A stretch of DNA of 64,000 nucleotides from an uncultured Schaedlerella sp. (GCA_934435195.1 CAKSAJ010000005.1:1-64000), one strand, 5' to 3'. Positions 52,293 to 60,754 are shown, numbered from the stretch's first letter. The notes: generated from the letters alone by a model not told the origin. A program made the numbers and translations.

Positions 52293-52871
52293 TTACTCTT
52301 CCTTCTTTTTCCGATTATATTCATTCATTGCAGCAGAAATATCACCTTCCAGAATCATTTCAACTGCATGTATCGCATGATCATAGCCTTCGTCCATAAG
52401 CACCTGCTCTTCTTTTGAAAAATGTCCAAGCACATAATCTGCCAGATCATATTTTGATGGTTTTTCTCCAACTCCGACTTTTACTCTTGGAAATACCTGT
52501 CCACCAAGGTGAGCGATAATATTCTTAATCCCGTTATGTCCTCCTGCACTTCCTTTGGCACGAATACGGATCTGTCCGTTATCCAGACTGATATCATCGT
52601 AAATCACAATTAATTCTTGTTCTTCATCTACCTTATAGTAATCCAGCAAGCTTCTCACACTCTCTCCACTAAGATTCATAAAAGTCTGTGGTTTCGCAAG
52701 GATTACTTTCTGACCTCCTATGATTCCTTTTCCAATCAGTGCACGGTGTTTTTTTGTATCTACAGAAATATTATATTTATCAGAAATTCGGTCTATAACC
52801 TCAAATCCTGCATTATGTCTTGTTCCTTCATATTCTTTTGATGGATTTCCCAATCCTACTATAATAAACAT
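52293..52871 (-). CDS. pth: Peptidyl-tRNA hydrolase
   Basis: It frees tRNA from aborted peptidyl-tRNAs. The 192-residue protein has GLGNPSKEYEGTRHNAGF at 6-23 with the catalytic asparagine and histidine, KPQTFMNLSGES near 60-71, the aspartate in VIYDDISLD near 93, and GSAGGHNGIKNI near 108. It heads a unit with mfd and the PrsA-like gene. The start ATG lies 9 bases after AAAGGTGAG. Confidence 0.96.
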   Translation of the reverse strand: MFIIVGLGNPSKEYEGTRHNAGFEVIDRISDKYNISVDTKKHRALIGKGIIGGQKVILAKPQTFMNLSGESVRSLLDYYKVDEEQELIVIYDDISLDNGQIRIRAKGSAGGHNGIKNIIAHLGGQVFPRVKVGVGEKPSKYDLADYVLGHFSKEEQVLMDEGYDHAIHAVEMILEGDISAAMNEYNRKKKEE

Positions 52872-52910
52872 CCTATTAACTCACCTTTCATTCTATTCTT
52901 TCACATTCCT

Positions 52911-52939
52911 ATTCTATCCGAAAACCTCCGACTTGTCAT
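52911..52939 (-). promoter_or_regulatory. Promoter-like sequence of pth-mfd
   Basis: ATGACA (52934-52939), 17 bases, TAGAAT (52911-52916) on the minus strand, about 40 bases before the pth start. Confidence 0.5.
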
Positions 52940-52982
52940 CTGCATCTTTCAATATTACCTTTTTCACGCTTCGCAAGGCATT

Positions 52983-53012
52983 AACATATTTTCTTCTTTT
53001 CTTTCATACAAT
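52983..53012 (+). promoter_or_regulatory. Sigma-E-type sporulation promoter
   Basis: AACATATT (52983-52990), 14 bases, CATACAAT (53005-53012). The -10 matches the sigma-E -10 consensus (CATACA-N-T) as I know it, and the -35 keeps the ATATT core with proper spacing. It lies 31 bases before the start of the FMN-binding-like gene. Confidence 0.65.
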
Positions 53013-53042
53013 AATAAAAAATGCATTGGAGGTTTATTTTAC

Positions 53043-53477
53043 ATGGGGTCTAAAACTAAAATCGTAGTTCTTCACATGAAAGAAATCATATATACACTTA
53101 TCTTTGCAGCCTTAGGAATACTTTTAATCATTTTACTGGTCATCATGTTTCGCTTTGGACATTCTTCCACGCCTACATCCTCAACCCGGCTCTATACTCC
53201 CGGCATTTATACATCTTCCCTCACTTTAAATAACACGAATCTGGAAGTAGAAGTAACCGTAGATGAATCACAGATTAAAGCGATCCGACTGTCAAATCTG
53301 GATGAAAGTACAGCCACCATGTTTCCTCTGCTGCAACCGGCCATTGAAAATATAGCAGATCAGGTTTGTAAAACCCAGTCAACCGACAATATTACCCTTT
53401 CATCCGAAACACCATATACCTCACAAATCCTCCTGGATGCAATTAATGAAGCCATTGAAAAAGCCGCAGTCCATTAG
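53043..53477 (+). CDS. Membrane-anchored FMN-binding-like domain protein
   Basis: A 144-residue protein with one membrane segment (about 13-37, with IIYTLIFAALGILLIILL) and an extracytoplasmic domain. The domain resembles FMN_bind: LYTPGIYTSSLTLNNTNLEVEVTVDESQIKAIRL, then FPLLQPAIENIADQVCKTQSTDNITL and SSETPYTSQILLDAINEAIEKA. The usual flavin-attachment pattern (SGATxTS) is changed to SETPYTS, so covalent FMN is uncertain. GGAGG precedes ATG 53043. The sigma-E-like promoter suggests mother-cell expression during sporulation. Confidence 0.7.
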   Translation: MGSKTKIVVLHMKEIIYTLIFAALGILLIILLVIMFRFGHSSTPTSSTRLYTPGIYTSSLTLNNTNLEVEVTVDESQIKAIRLSNLDESTATMFPLLQPAIENIADQVCKTQSTDNITLSSETPYTSQILLDAINEAIEKAAVH

Positions 53478-53491
53478 GCTGCAGCTTTTTT
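53461..53491 (+). terminator. Terminator overlapping the end of the FMN-binding-like gene
   Basis: AAGCCGCAG and CTGCAGCTT pair (one mismatch) and are followed by TTTT. The stem starts before the TAG stop. Confidence 0.7.
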
Positions 53492-53557
53492 GCGGTTCTT
53501 TGTATTCATTTTTTCATATAAAATAATTCTAAACTTAGTCTGAATGGTTCTACTATA

Positions 53558-53821
53558 CTAACCTTCTACAATCAAATACTGACCGTTTGGTAATGGAAAT
53601 ACTTCCGAAGCCTCTTCTAATTCATCCATGCTCATAGTTTCTACATCTGCTCCGTTCTCTTCGAAGTACTCTTTTACCTCATCGAGCGAATCCACGACTA
53701 CTGCCATACAATCTTCTAAAAAAGCTTCTGCCTCTTCCATTGATCCTGCAACTGGCTCATCAAATAACTGAGACTGATTTTCTAAGAAAGTTAATAAGCA
53801 CTCTTCACTGTATTCGTTCAT
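53558..53821 (-). CDS. Small acidic conserved-looking protein
   Basis: An 87-residue acidic cytoplasmic protein, helical at first (SEECLLTFLENQSQLF) with an acidic central part (EEAEAFLEDCMAVVVDSLDEVKEYFEE) and a beta-strand end PNGQYLIVEG. Similar proteins are sometimes labelled glyoxalase in databases, as I recall, but no metal-binding or glyoxalase motif is visible here. GGGAGG precedes the ATG. It lies 13 bases after the HAD gene, so it is probably cotranscribed. The function is unknown. Confidence 0.72.
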   Translation of the reverse strand: MNEYSEECLLTFLENQSQLFDEPVAGSMEEAEAFLEDCMAVVVDSLDEVKEYFEENGADVETMSMDELEEASEVFPLPNGQYLIVEG

Positions 53822-53834
53822 ATTTCAAACCTCC

Positions 53835-54491
53835 CTAATTCTCTATCATGTTCATGATTTCTTCTGGCGAATTTACAATCAATTCCGCCCCGGCATCTTC
53901 TAAAACCTCTTTACCACGAAATCCCCATGTCACTCCTATGGTATGCATCTTTGCATTCTTACCTGTAGCTACATCCACTTCTGAATCACCAATATATAGT
54001 GTTTCTTCAGGTGTTACTCCTAATTTCTCTGCAATCTGAAGTACAGCCGTAGGATCTGGTTTTCTCGGAACTGTGTCTATCTGCCCTTGAATCCATTGAA
54101 ATGTCTCTTTGCCAAAAATAGTCTCCACAACATGAACCGCCTGCTTATGTGGCTTATTTGACAAAACTGCAAGTTTCAATCCTCGATTCTTCATCGACTC
54201 CAGCATCTCTGTGATTCCTTCATAAGGTACTACATGATATGTGCAATTTGCATCAAATATACGTCCATATATCTGCATTGCTTCTTCAATTCTGTCAAGG
54301 TTCTCTGTGCCCGAACTGCTCAGTGCTTTTTCTATCAGCACTCTTGCTCCATTTCCAACAAACATTCGACACTGTTCTTCTGAAATCTGCGGAAGCTTCA
54401 TCTCTTTTAATGTCTCGTTTGTCGAATACACAAGAGAGTCTAATGTGTTTGTCAATGTTCCATCCAAATCAAATATGCATGCTTTATACAT
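53835..54491 (-). CDS. HAD-family phosphatase, phosphoglycolate phosphatase-like
   Basis: A 218-residue haloacid dehalogenase hydrolase. Motif I DLDGTLTNT is near 8, motif II VLSNK near 110, a motif III lysine lies in RKPDPTAV near 145, and motif IV GDSEVDVATGKNA is near 170. The cap domain lies between motifs I and II, as in the Gph/PGP group. The open frame extends 21 codons upstream. The N terminus MYKACIFDLDG and AGGAAAGGG favour ATG 54491, although the spacing is long. The substrate is unassigned. Confidence 0.88.
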   Translation of the reverse strand: MYKACIFDLDGTLTNTLDSLVYSTNETLKEMKLPQISEEQCRMFVGNGARVLIEKALSSSGTENLDRIEEAMQIYGRIFDANCTYHVVPYEGITEMLESMKNRGLKLAVLSNKPHKQAVHVVETIFGKETFQWIQGQIDTVPRKPDPTAVLQIAEKLGVTPEETLYIGDSEVDVATGKNAKMHTIGVTWGFRGKEVLEDAGAELIVNSPEEIMNMIEN

Positions 54492-54581
54492 GGTTACTTC
54501 ATACCCTTTCCTGTAGTCTACGATTATCATAGTATGAAGTCTCAAAAATTTCAATATCTAACTCTACTTTTTTTCTATCTT

Positions 54582-55364
54582 TTATTTTCCGATTAAATAT
54601 TGCCGCATTATAAGCAACGCATTTTTCTCCAATCTGCTCACTTGCGCCTGTGAAATTTGAACCTCCTGTGCCACTTCTACCTGCGTTTTTCCTTCAAAAA
54701 AACGCATTTGTATGATATGGCGTTCTCTGTCTCCCAACCGATTCATCGCCGCTTCCAGAGACAATTCCTCTACCCAGTTTTCTTCCTTATTCTTTTTATC
54801 ACTCACCTGATCCATAACATATAGCGTATCTCCTCCATCGCTGTAGATTGGCTCATACAAGCTCATCGGATTTTGAAGTGCGTCCAAAGCAAATACGATA
54901 TCTTCTTTTGAAATACCGATCTCCTGTGCGATTTCTTCCACTGTCGGTTCTTTCATATTCATTTTCACATATGCCTCTTTTGCATATATTGCTCTATATG
55001 CCGTATCCCTAAGTGACCGACTCACCCTGATTGAATTATTATCTCTCAAATAACGTCTGACTTCTCCAATGATCATCGGCACCGCATATGTCGAAAATTT
55101 CACCAGGCGATCCGGTTCAAAATTATCCACTGCCTTCATCAGTCCCACGCATCCAACCTGGAACAGATCGTCGGCATTTTCATTGCTTGAAGAAAATCGC
55201 TTGATCACACTTAAAACCAGTCTGAGATTTCCCTTTATATATTCTTCTCTCGCGTCTTTATCTCCCTGTTTGATACGAACAAACAAAGCTTCCTTCTCCT
55301 GTTCAGACAGGAGCGGAAGCTTCGCTGTATTTACACCACATATTTCAACTTTATTCAGAGCCAT
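54582..55364 (-). CDS. sigG: RNA polymerase sporulation sigma factor G
   Basis: Sigma-G directs late forespore transcription. The 260-residue protein begins MALNKVEICGVNTAKLPLL, very like Bacillus SigG. Region 2 has NLRLVLSVIKRF, DDLFQVGCVGLMKAVDNF and KFSTYAVPMIIGEVRRYLRDN. Region 3 has RVSRSLRD, and region 4 ends with TQVEVAQEVQISQAQVSRLEK. AGGAGG 9 bases before ATG 55364 sets the start, nine codons inside the open frame. Here putP, not sigE, lies immediately upstream. Confidence 0.95.
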   Translation of the reverse strand: MALNKVEICGVNTAKLPLLSEQEKEALFVRIKQGDKDAREEYIKGNLRLVLSVIKRFSSSNENADDLFQVGCVGLMKAVDNFEPDRLVKFSTYAVPMIIGEVRRYLRDNNSIRVSRSLRDTAYRAIYAKEAYVKMNMKEPTVEEIAQEIGISKEDIVFALDALQNPMSLYEPIYSDGGDTLYVMDQVSDKKNKEENWVEELSLEAAMNRLGDRERHIIQMRFFEGKTQVEVAQEVQISQAQVSRLEKNALLIMRQYLIGK

Positions 55365-55479
55365 AGTTTGAATCCTCCTACCAGATTTCAATAATTTAAA
55401 TCTAGTAAAATTTTTCTCACATTGTCTTCTTGTTATTCCGGCTCTGATAAAATAAAAAAAGTTTTAGTCCTTGACAATT

Positions 55480-57018
55480 CTACAAATTATAACTATTATC
55501 TGCTGCTTTTTCAAATTCTTCAACAATCTCTTTTTCCGGCGGTGCAGTCATAAGACTCACAATAATATTTAAAATCATCGCAACAAGAAAAGCAGGAAGA
55601 AGTTCATAAATATCCCATGCTCCGCCCATTGGACGTACAAGATATTTCCATACGAAAATCATAACACCACCTGCAAACATGCTGACAATGGCTCCCTGTC
55701 GATTAGAACGTTTCCAGAACAGCGCAAGCAATACTACCGGTCCGAACACTGCACCAAAGCCTGCCCATGCAAAGGAAACAATTGCAAAAACTGAGCTTTC
55801 CGGATTCAGTGCCATAAGCACTCCCATGACCGCGATCAAAAGTACGGTTACTCTTGCGATTATAAGAGATGTTTTCTCACTGACTTCTTTTTTCAATATT
55901 CCCTTTAACAAGTCTTCCGATACACTTGATGAAGCCGCAAGAAGCTGTGAATCGGCTGTCGACATTGTACATGCCAGAATTCCTGACATGATCAGTCCCG
56001 CAAGTATGATTCCAAGTACACCACTCTTGCTCATCAATGTTGCAATGGTGATAATTACTTTTTCAGAATCTGCACCTGTAAGCATATCAATGTATCCTTG
56101 TCTGCTTAAAGTATATCCCATAATTCCGATAAATACTGCAACTGCCATAGAAATCACTACCCAAATTGTTGCAATTCTTCTGGAAAGTTTTATTTTATTC
56201 TCATCACTAATTGCCATAAAACGCAAAAGTACATGTGGCATTCCAAAATATCCAAGTCCCCACGCAAGCGTAGATGCGATTTTAATTGAACCATAAGGAA
56301 CCGCTGTTCCCTCATTATATACACTTGTAAGAGACAAATATCCCTGCATGGAAGCAGTCTGTGATGCGATCACATCCATACCGCCCAATGTCTTAATACC
56401 AAATAACACAACACTGATCAATGCCACCGACATAACAATACTCTGAATCAAATCCGTTGTACTTGCTGCCGAAAATCCTCCTAATGCTGTATATGCCACA
56501 ATTACAATCGCGCTGACCAACATTGCTCCAAAATAAGGAACTCCGAACAAGGTAGAAAAAAGTTTTCCACATGCTGCAAAACCGGATGCTGTATACGGAA
56601 TAAAAAAGATAACAATAAATATTGCTGACAATCCTGCCAAAATTCCACTTTTATCATGATAACGATTCTTAAAAAACTGTGGAATTGTAATTGCATTTCC
56701 TGCAACGACTGAATATCGTCTCAGCCGCTTTGCTACAATGAGCCAGTTCAAATAGGTTCCAATTGCAAGTCCGATTGCCGTCCACGCCGCATCTGCCGTT
56801 CCTGTCAGATAAGCAACTCCAGGCAGCCCCATCAAGAGCCAGCTGCTCATATCTGATGCTTCTGCACTCATTGCTGTCACGATCGGACCTAACTGTCTGC
56901 CTCCGAGATAATAATCTCCCGTAGAACTGTTTTTCTTCATAAAATAAATTCCAATTGCGACCATCCCTGCAAGATAGCATACAATAATCGCAGAAATTCC
57001 CCACACATTACTATTCAT
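55480..57018 (-). CDS. putP: Sodium/proline symporter
   Basis: A 512-residue secondary transporter of the sodium:solute symporter family with about 13 membrane segments. It takes up proline with Na+. Landmarks are YLGGRQLGPIVTAMSAEASDMSSWLLMGLPG near 37-67, which contains the sodium and substrate residues of helix 2, FFKNRYHDKSG near 110, and the family signature GGFSAASTTDLIQS near 180-193. The start has GCGAGGAATAA upstream. It is placed between the MBL protein and sigG genes. Confidence 0.92.
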   Translation of the reverse strand: MNSNVWGISAIIVCYLAGMVAIGIYFMKKNSSTGDYYLGGRQLGPIVTAMSAEASDMSSWLLMGLPGVAYLTGTADAAWTAIGLAIGTYLNWLIVAKRLRRYSVVAGNAITIPQFFKNRYHDKSGILAGLSAIFIVIFFIPYTASGFAACGKLFSTLFGVPYFGAMLVSAIVIVAYTALGGFSAASTTDLIQSIVMSVALISVVLFGIKTLGGMDVIASQTASMQGYLSLTSVYNEGTAVPYGSIKIASTLAWGLGYFGMPHVLLRFMAISDENKIKLSRRIATIWVVISMAVAVFIGIMGYTLSRQGYIDMLTGADSEKVIITIATLMSKSGVLGIILAGLIMSGILACTMSTADSQLLAASSSVSEDLLKGILKKEVSEKTSLIIARVTVLLIAVMGVLMALNPESSVFAIVSFAWAGFGAVFGPVVLLALFWKRSNRQGAIVSMFAGGVMIFVWKYLVRPMGGAWDIYELLPAFLVAMILNIIVSLMTAPPEKEIVEEFEKAADNSYNL

Positions 57019-57097
57019 ATTTATTCCTCGCTTTTCCTTATTTCTTCTAAGCCCGCTTCTTTGACGTGGTAGCGTCCTAAAGTGTTCTTTTCATAGA

Positions 57098-57127
57098 ATC
57101 ATACCATGAATGTATATGTTTTTGCAA
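57098..57127 (-). promoter_or_regulatory. Sigma-A-type promoter of putP
   Basis: TTGCAA (57122-57127), 18 bases, TATGAT (57098-57103), about 80 bases before the start codon. Confidence 0.5.
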
Positions 57128-57168
57128 GATTAAATAAGGGTTCCTGCAATTTTCATCTATTCTGCATT

Positions 57169-57197
57169 AAAAAAAGGCCCTTACGGACCTTTTTTTG
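57169..57197. terminator. Terminator after the beta-CASP gene
   Basis: AAAAAAAGG-CC pairs with GG-CCTTTTTTT around TTAC, forming a near-palindrome that ends transcription from the minus strand with TTTTTTT. Confidence 0.8.
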
Positions 57198-57241
57198 TAT
57201 TTTTGTTTCTAAGTTTGTGCAAAAATTGCTTGATTATTATA

Positions 57242-58852
57242 TTACTCTAATCTATCCCATTTATCTGCCAGATTTTGAATCTGAGATTCGAATTTCGCTT
57301 TTTCTTTGTTTGCCAATCCTTCATTTTTATATACAATATCAAGCAATCGCTTCGCTGCTGCCAGCAATCTTTCAAAGGCTGCATCAGCCCTCTTCTGTGA
57401 AGCTTTCTTTGCTTTGATTGGAATTCTTACTCCTTCCTTCTCAATCTCACCTGTTGCAAGATCGACACAGCCCTGCGGGTATGGAGCAAATGCCGGATAT
57501 CCAAATTTTTCTTCTACTGTCTGGGCAAATTCTTCAGTCACAGTATCTTCTCCATGTACCACAAATACATGCTGTAGCGGAGTTTGGAATCCTTCGATCC
57601 ATTTTAACAACCCATTCATATCTGCATGCCCACTGACTCCATGCAGACTTTCAATATGTGCACGCACCTCGATTGGTTCTCCGAAAAGCTTTACATTTTT
57701 TTCGCCTTCGATCAATCTGCGTCCTAATGTTCCGACTGCCTGATATCCGACAAACAAAATGGTGCACTCTTCACGCCATAAATTATGTTTCAGATGATGA
57801 CGGATACGTCCTGCATCGCACATTCCGGAAGCTGAAATAATCACCTTTGGTTTTTCGATAAAGTTTATCATCTTAGAATCATCGCTTGTTGTCATAATCT
57901 TTAGTCCCGGAAATACCAACGGGTTGATTCCTGCATTCACGAGCTTCATGGCGTCCTCATCGAAACATTCCATTTTATTCTTCGAAAATACTTTGGTTGC
58001 CTCAATCGCCAGCGGGCTATCCAGATATACTTCGAAATCTGCATATTCCGGAAGCATGTTTTTCTCTTTGATCTCACGGATAAAATATAACAACTCCTGT
58101 GTTCTTCCAACTGCAAAAGAAGGAATAACTACATTTCCACCCCGGTCAAAGGTTTCTTTTAAAATCTGAGTAAAATCTCCCACGTAATCTATCTTTTCCG
58201 TGCTGTGCACCCGATTGCCATACGTAGACTCAACAACCACATAATCTGCCGTAGCTGTATAGGTTGGGTCTTTGATGATCGGCTGGTCCAGATTTCCCAC
58301 ATCGCCGGAAAATACAATCTTCTTGCTCACATCCCCTTCTGTAAGCCATACCTCAATACTTGCTGAGCCAAGCAGATGCCCTACATCTGTAAATCGAATC
58401 TCAACTCCATCACAAATTCGAATACGCTGTCCATATTCACATGGAACTAATAAATCAATTGCATTGATCGCGTCTTCCATTGTGTATATCGGCTCGTATT
58501 CCGGTTTGCCTGCACGTCTTCCCTTACGATTACGCCATTCTGCTTCGAATTCCTGAATATGTGCACTATCACGAAGCATAATGTTACATAAGTCAGCTGT
58601 CGCATAGGTCGCAAATATCTGTCCTTTAAATCCATTCTTCACAAGTTTTGGAAGCATACCTGAATGATCGATATGTGCATGTGTCAGCAACACATAATCC
58701 ACTTCATTCTCCGGAATCGGTAAACCAGGATTTTCATATAAATCGGGACCCTGTTCCATACCACAGTCAACCAGAATATTCTTTCCTGCCACCTGCAAAA
58801 AATGACAACTACCGGTAACCTCATGTGCAGCACCTATAAACGTCAATTTCAT
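57242..58852 (-). CDS. MBL-fold beta-CASP RNA-processing-type protein
   Basis: A 536-residue cytoplasmic metallo-beta-lactamase of the beta-CASP branch (YSH1/CPSF-73-like), probably an RNA endonuclease or exonuclease. Metal motifs: LTHAHIDHSG near 57-66, GHLLGSAS near 157, FSGDVGN near 181, and the beta-CASP SASGMCDAGRIRHHLKHN near 348 plus VSGHADMNGLLKWI near 408. The C-terminal extension (about 460-536) is helical and basic. The open frame goes 21 codons further up, but MKLTFIGAAHEVTGSCH and GGTCGGTG favour ATG 58852. It is set between sigE and putP. Confidence 0.9.
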   Translation of the reverse strand: MKLTFIGAAHEVTGSCHFLQVAGKNILVDCGMEQGPDLYENPGLPIPENEVDYVLLTHAHIDHSGMLPKLVKNGFKGQIFATYATADLCNIMLRDSAHIQEFEAEWRNRKGRRAGKPEYEPIYTMEDAINAIDLLVPCEYGQRIRICDGVEIRFTDVGHLLGSASIEVWLTEGDVSKKIVFSGDVGNLDQPIIKDPTYTATADYVVVESTYGNRVHSTEKIDYVGDFTQILKETFDRGGNVVIPSFAVGRTQELLYFIREIKEKNMLPEYADFEVYLDSPLAIEATKVFSKNKMECFDEDAMKLVNAGINPLVFPGLKIMTTSDDSKMINFIEKPKVIISASGMCDAGRIRHHLKHNLWREECTILFVGYQAVGTLGRRLIEGEKNVKLFGEPIEVRAHIESLHGVSGHADMNGLLKWIEGFQTPLQHVFVVHGEDTVTEEFAQTVEEKFGYPAFAPYPQGCVDLATGEIEKEGVRIPIKAKKASQKRADAAFERLLAAAKRLLDIVYKNEGLANKEKAKFESQIQNLADKWDRLE

Positions 58853-58961
58853 ACTATTCACCGACCTTTTTATTTTTATTGTATCACTGGAAAACAAGGT
58901 GGTAAAGTTAAACATTTCTTATTTTCATATATTTTTTCACTGTATATTTTCTTGTTTTTTA

Positions 58962-59702
58962 TTATTGATATCGAACAATTTCTCTTCTTAAACGAAGCAT
59001 AATTTTTTTCTCCAATCTCGAAATATAAGACTGTGAAATTCCAAGAAAATCTGCAACTTCTTTTTGTGTCTTTTCCTCACCGGACGGATTATCCAGCCCA
59101 TATCTCATCCTGATGATCATCCGTTCTCTGTTTGATAATTTACTGATTGCGTGGATCAACAACCTTCTCTCCGCCTCATTTTCCAGATCTTTATAAATCG
59201 TATCTTCTTCTGTTCCCAATATATCGGACAGCAGCAACTCATTTCCATCCCAGTCTACATTCAACGGCTCATCAATTGACACTTCCAGTTTTGTTTTATT
59301 ATTTCTCCTAAGATACATCAATATTTCATTTTCAATACAGCGTGACGCATACGTTGCCAGCTTAATTTTCTTTGTTGGATTAAATGTGTTGATTGCTTTA
59401 ATCAACCCGATTGTTCCAATGGAGATCAGATCTTCCACCCCAACCCCGGTATTATCAAATTTCTTTGCAATATAAACAACGAGACGAAGATTATGTTCGA
59501 TCAGACTCTTTTTTGCTTTCTCCTTCTCATTTGTCTCAAGTGCTTCTATCATTTTTTGTTCTTCGTTTGCATCCAATGGTGCCGGAAGTACATCCGGTCC
59601 ACCTATGTAATGAATTTCTTTTCTCGGATGAAAAAATATATTTTGAAAATTAGATATTACATTTATCTTAAACTGTTGTGTATTTATTGTCTCTGCAACC
59701 AT
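58962..59702 (-). CDS. sigE: RNA polymerase sporulation sigma factor E
   Basis: Sigma-E is the early mother-cell sigma factor, made as an inactive precursor. The 246-residue protein has an N-terminal pro-region (about 1-27, MVAETINTQQFKINVIS...) before HYIGGPDVLPAPL. Region 2 has NLRLVVYIAKKFDNTG and DLISIGTIGLIKAINTF, and region 4 has EVADFLGISQSYISRLEKKI. AGGAGG precedes ATG 59702. It overlaps the end of spoIIGA by 35 bases, so substrate and protease are coupled in translation. Confidence 0.97.
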   Translation of the reverse strand: MVAETINTQQFKINVISNFQNIFFHPRKEIHYIGGPDVLPAPLDANEEQKMIEALETNEKEKAKKSLIEHNLRLVVYIAKKFDNTGVGVEDLISIGTIGLIKAINTFNPTKKIKLATYASRCIENEILMYLRRNNKTKLEVSIDEPLNVDWDGNELLLSDILGTEEDTIYKDLENEAERRLLIHAISKLSNRERMIIRMRYGLDNPSGEEKTQKEVADFLGISQSYISRLEKKIMLRLRREIVRYQ

Positions 59703-60534
59703 ATTTAGTTCCTCCTATACTCTGCGCATTTACAATCATCTGATAGTCTGTTTCTTCCATGATACCGATACCAATCTGAGGCATCTGTATTTCTATTATT
59801 GATTTTTGTATGATTTCCATTTTTTCCATTGTTACGACCGGCAGTAAATGTGTTCCCTGAATGGTCTGACACGGAATATAATGCAGCTTCTTTTGCATCC
59901 ACTTTTCTTCATTCTCATTAGAAAGCGAATACTCCAGTAATTCTTCAACCATTTCTGTCCCATATATTTTTTCTGCCATTTTTTTTGAAATAATATGAAC
60001 CGGTTTTTGTCCTGCCGGATCTTGAAGCATATTTCCTGTATCGATCATTGCACGAATATCCCATTTTTTTGTTTCATCATATAAGACAACCTGACAGCAC
60101 CGCTTTTGGAGATTTCCCTCTCTTGTAAGCAGATTCCAGCTCATTTTCAAAATAAAGCACCCCATCAGTGCACTTGCATACATCACACTTACAATTCCCA
60201 TGTATGGTCGGAACAATTGCATAATGCCTCCTAAGCATATTGCTGTAAAATATAATAACAATATGCCTTCGAACAACTGCACTATGTTTGAAATTTTTAC
60301 TCCTAACCAGATCATAACGATTGGAATAATGCAGTAATTACAAAAACACTTAATCGCTTCCGGCATTCTTATCACAATAACCACACAGGAAAATACAGCT
60401 GCAATCACTCCTGCTGTAAATGTTCTTATTGTAAATGACTTTTTACCAAACACACTACGCACAAATAATAGTAAAATGGAATCCATCATAAAATTTTCTA
60501 AAAAAAATAAATCTATGTATAATTCATAGTACAT
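59668..60534 (-). CDS. spoIIGA: Sigma-E processing peptidase SpoIIGA
   Basis: A membrane aspartic protease that removes the pro-region of sigma-E on receipt of the forespore signal SpoIIR. The 288-residue protein has about five N-terminal membrane helices (to about 135) and a cytoplasmic protease domain with the catalytic DTGN motif near 165-168 (AMIDTGNMLQDP). GAGGAGG before ATG 60534 sets the start. The promoter region carries Spo0A boxes and a 21-bp spaced sigma-A promoter. Confidence 0.95.
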   Translation of the reverse strand: MYYELYIDLFFLENFMMDSILLLFVRSVFGKKSFTIRTFTAGVIAAVFSCVVIVIRMPEAIKCFCNYCIIPIVMIWLGVKISNIVQLFEGILLLYFTAICLGGIMQLFRPYMGIVSVMYASALMGCFILKMSWNLLTREGNLQKRCCQVVLYDETKKWDIRAMIDTGNMLQDPAGQKPVHIISKKMAEKIYGTEMVEELLEYSLSNENEEKWMQKKLHYIPCQTIQGTHLLPVVTMEKMEIIQKSIIEIQMPQIGIGIMEETDYQMIVNAQSIGGTKYGCRDNKYTTV

Positions 60535-60560
60535 ATCCCCTCCTCATTTCCTACAAGCTT

Positions 60561-60593
60561 ATTATAGAAACTACTCCTCTCGGATTTTGTCAA
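60561..60593 (-). promoter_or_regulatory. Spo0A-type spoIIG promoter with 21-bp spacer
   Basis: TTGACA (60588-60593) and TATAAT (60561-60566) are both perfect but 21 bases apart, too far for unaided sigma-A. This matches the known Bacillus spoIIG layout, where Spo0A activates a promoter with abnormally long spacing. Confidence 0.8.
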
Positions 60594-60594
60594 A
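60586..60594. promoter_or_regulatory. Spo0A-box-like site overlapping the spoIIG -35
   Basis: TTTGTCAAA on the plus strand, one base from the 0A-box core TGTCGAA. It overlaps the -35 as the proximal 0A site does in Bacillus. Confidence 0.6.
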
Positions 60595-60619
60595 ATCTGG
60601 CATCCTCTATCAAAGAATC

Positions 60620-60626
60620 TTCGACA
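60620..60626 (-). promoter_or_regulatory. Spo0A box upstream of spoIIGA
   Basis: A perfect TGTCGAA on the minus strand, 27 bases upstream of the -35, in the position of a distal activator site. Confidence 0.7.
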
Positions 60627-60653
60627 ATTTTCTAACATTTAATAGGATTTTTA

Positions 60654-60681
60654 TTGATTTTATCCCCATATTATGTATAAT
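60654..60681 (+). promoter_or_regulatory. Sigma-A promoter of pckA
   Basis: TTGATT (60654-60659), 16 bases, TATAAT (60676-60681). It diverges from spoIIGA; the distal Spo0A box lies only 28 bases upstream of this -35. Confidence 0.65.
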
Positions 60682-60754
60682 TAGAAAAGAATATGGTATC
60701 GTCTAATCTTAGATGGACGTGCAGTATTACTACAAAGAAAGAGGTATATGTAAG

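Noticed and set aside
53558..53821. Glyoxalase function for the 87-residue protein
   Set aside because: No metal ligands or glyoxalase fold motifs can be seen; the label would rest only on recalled database names.
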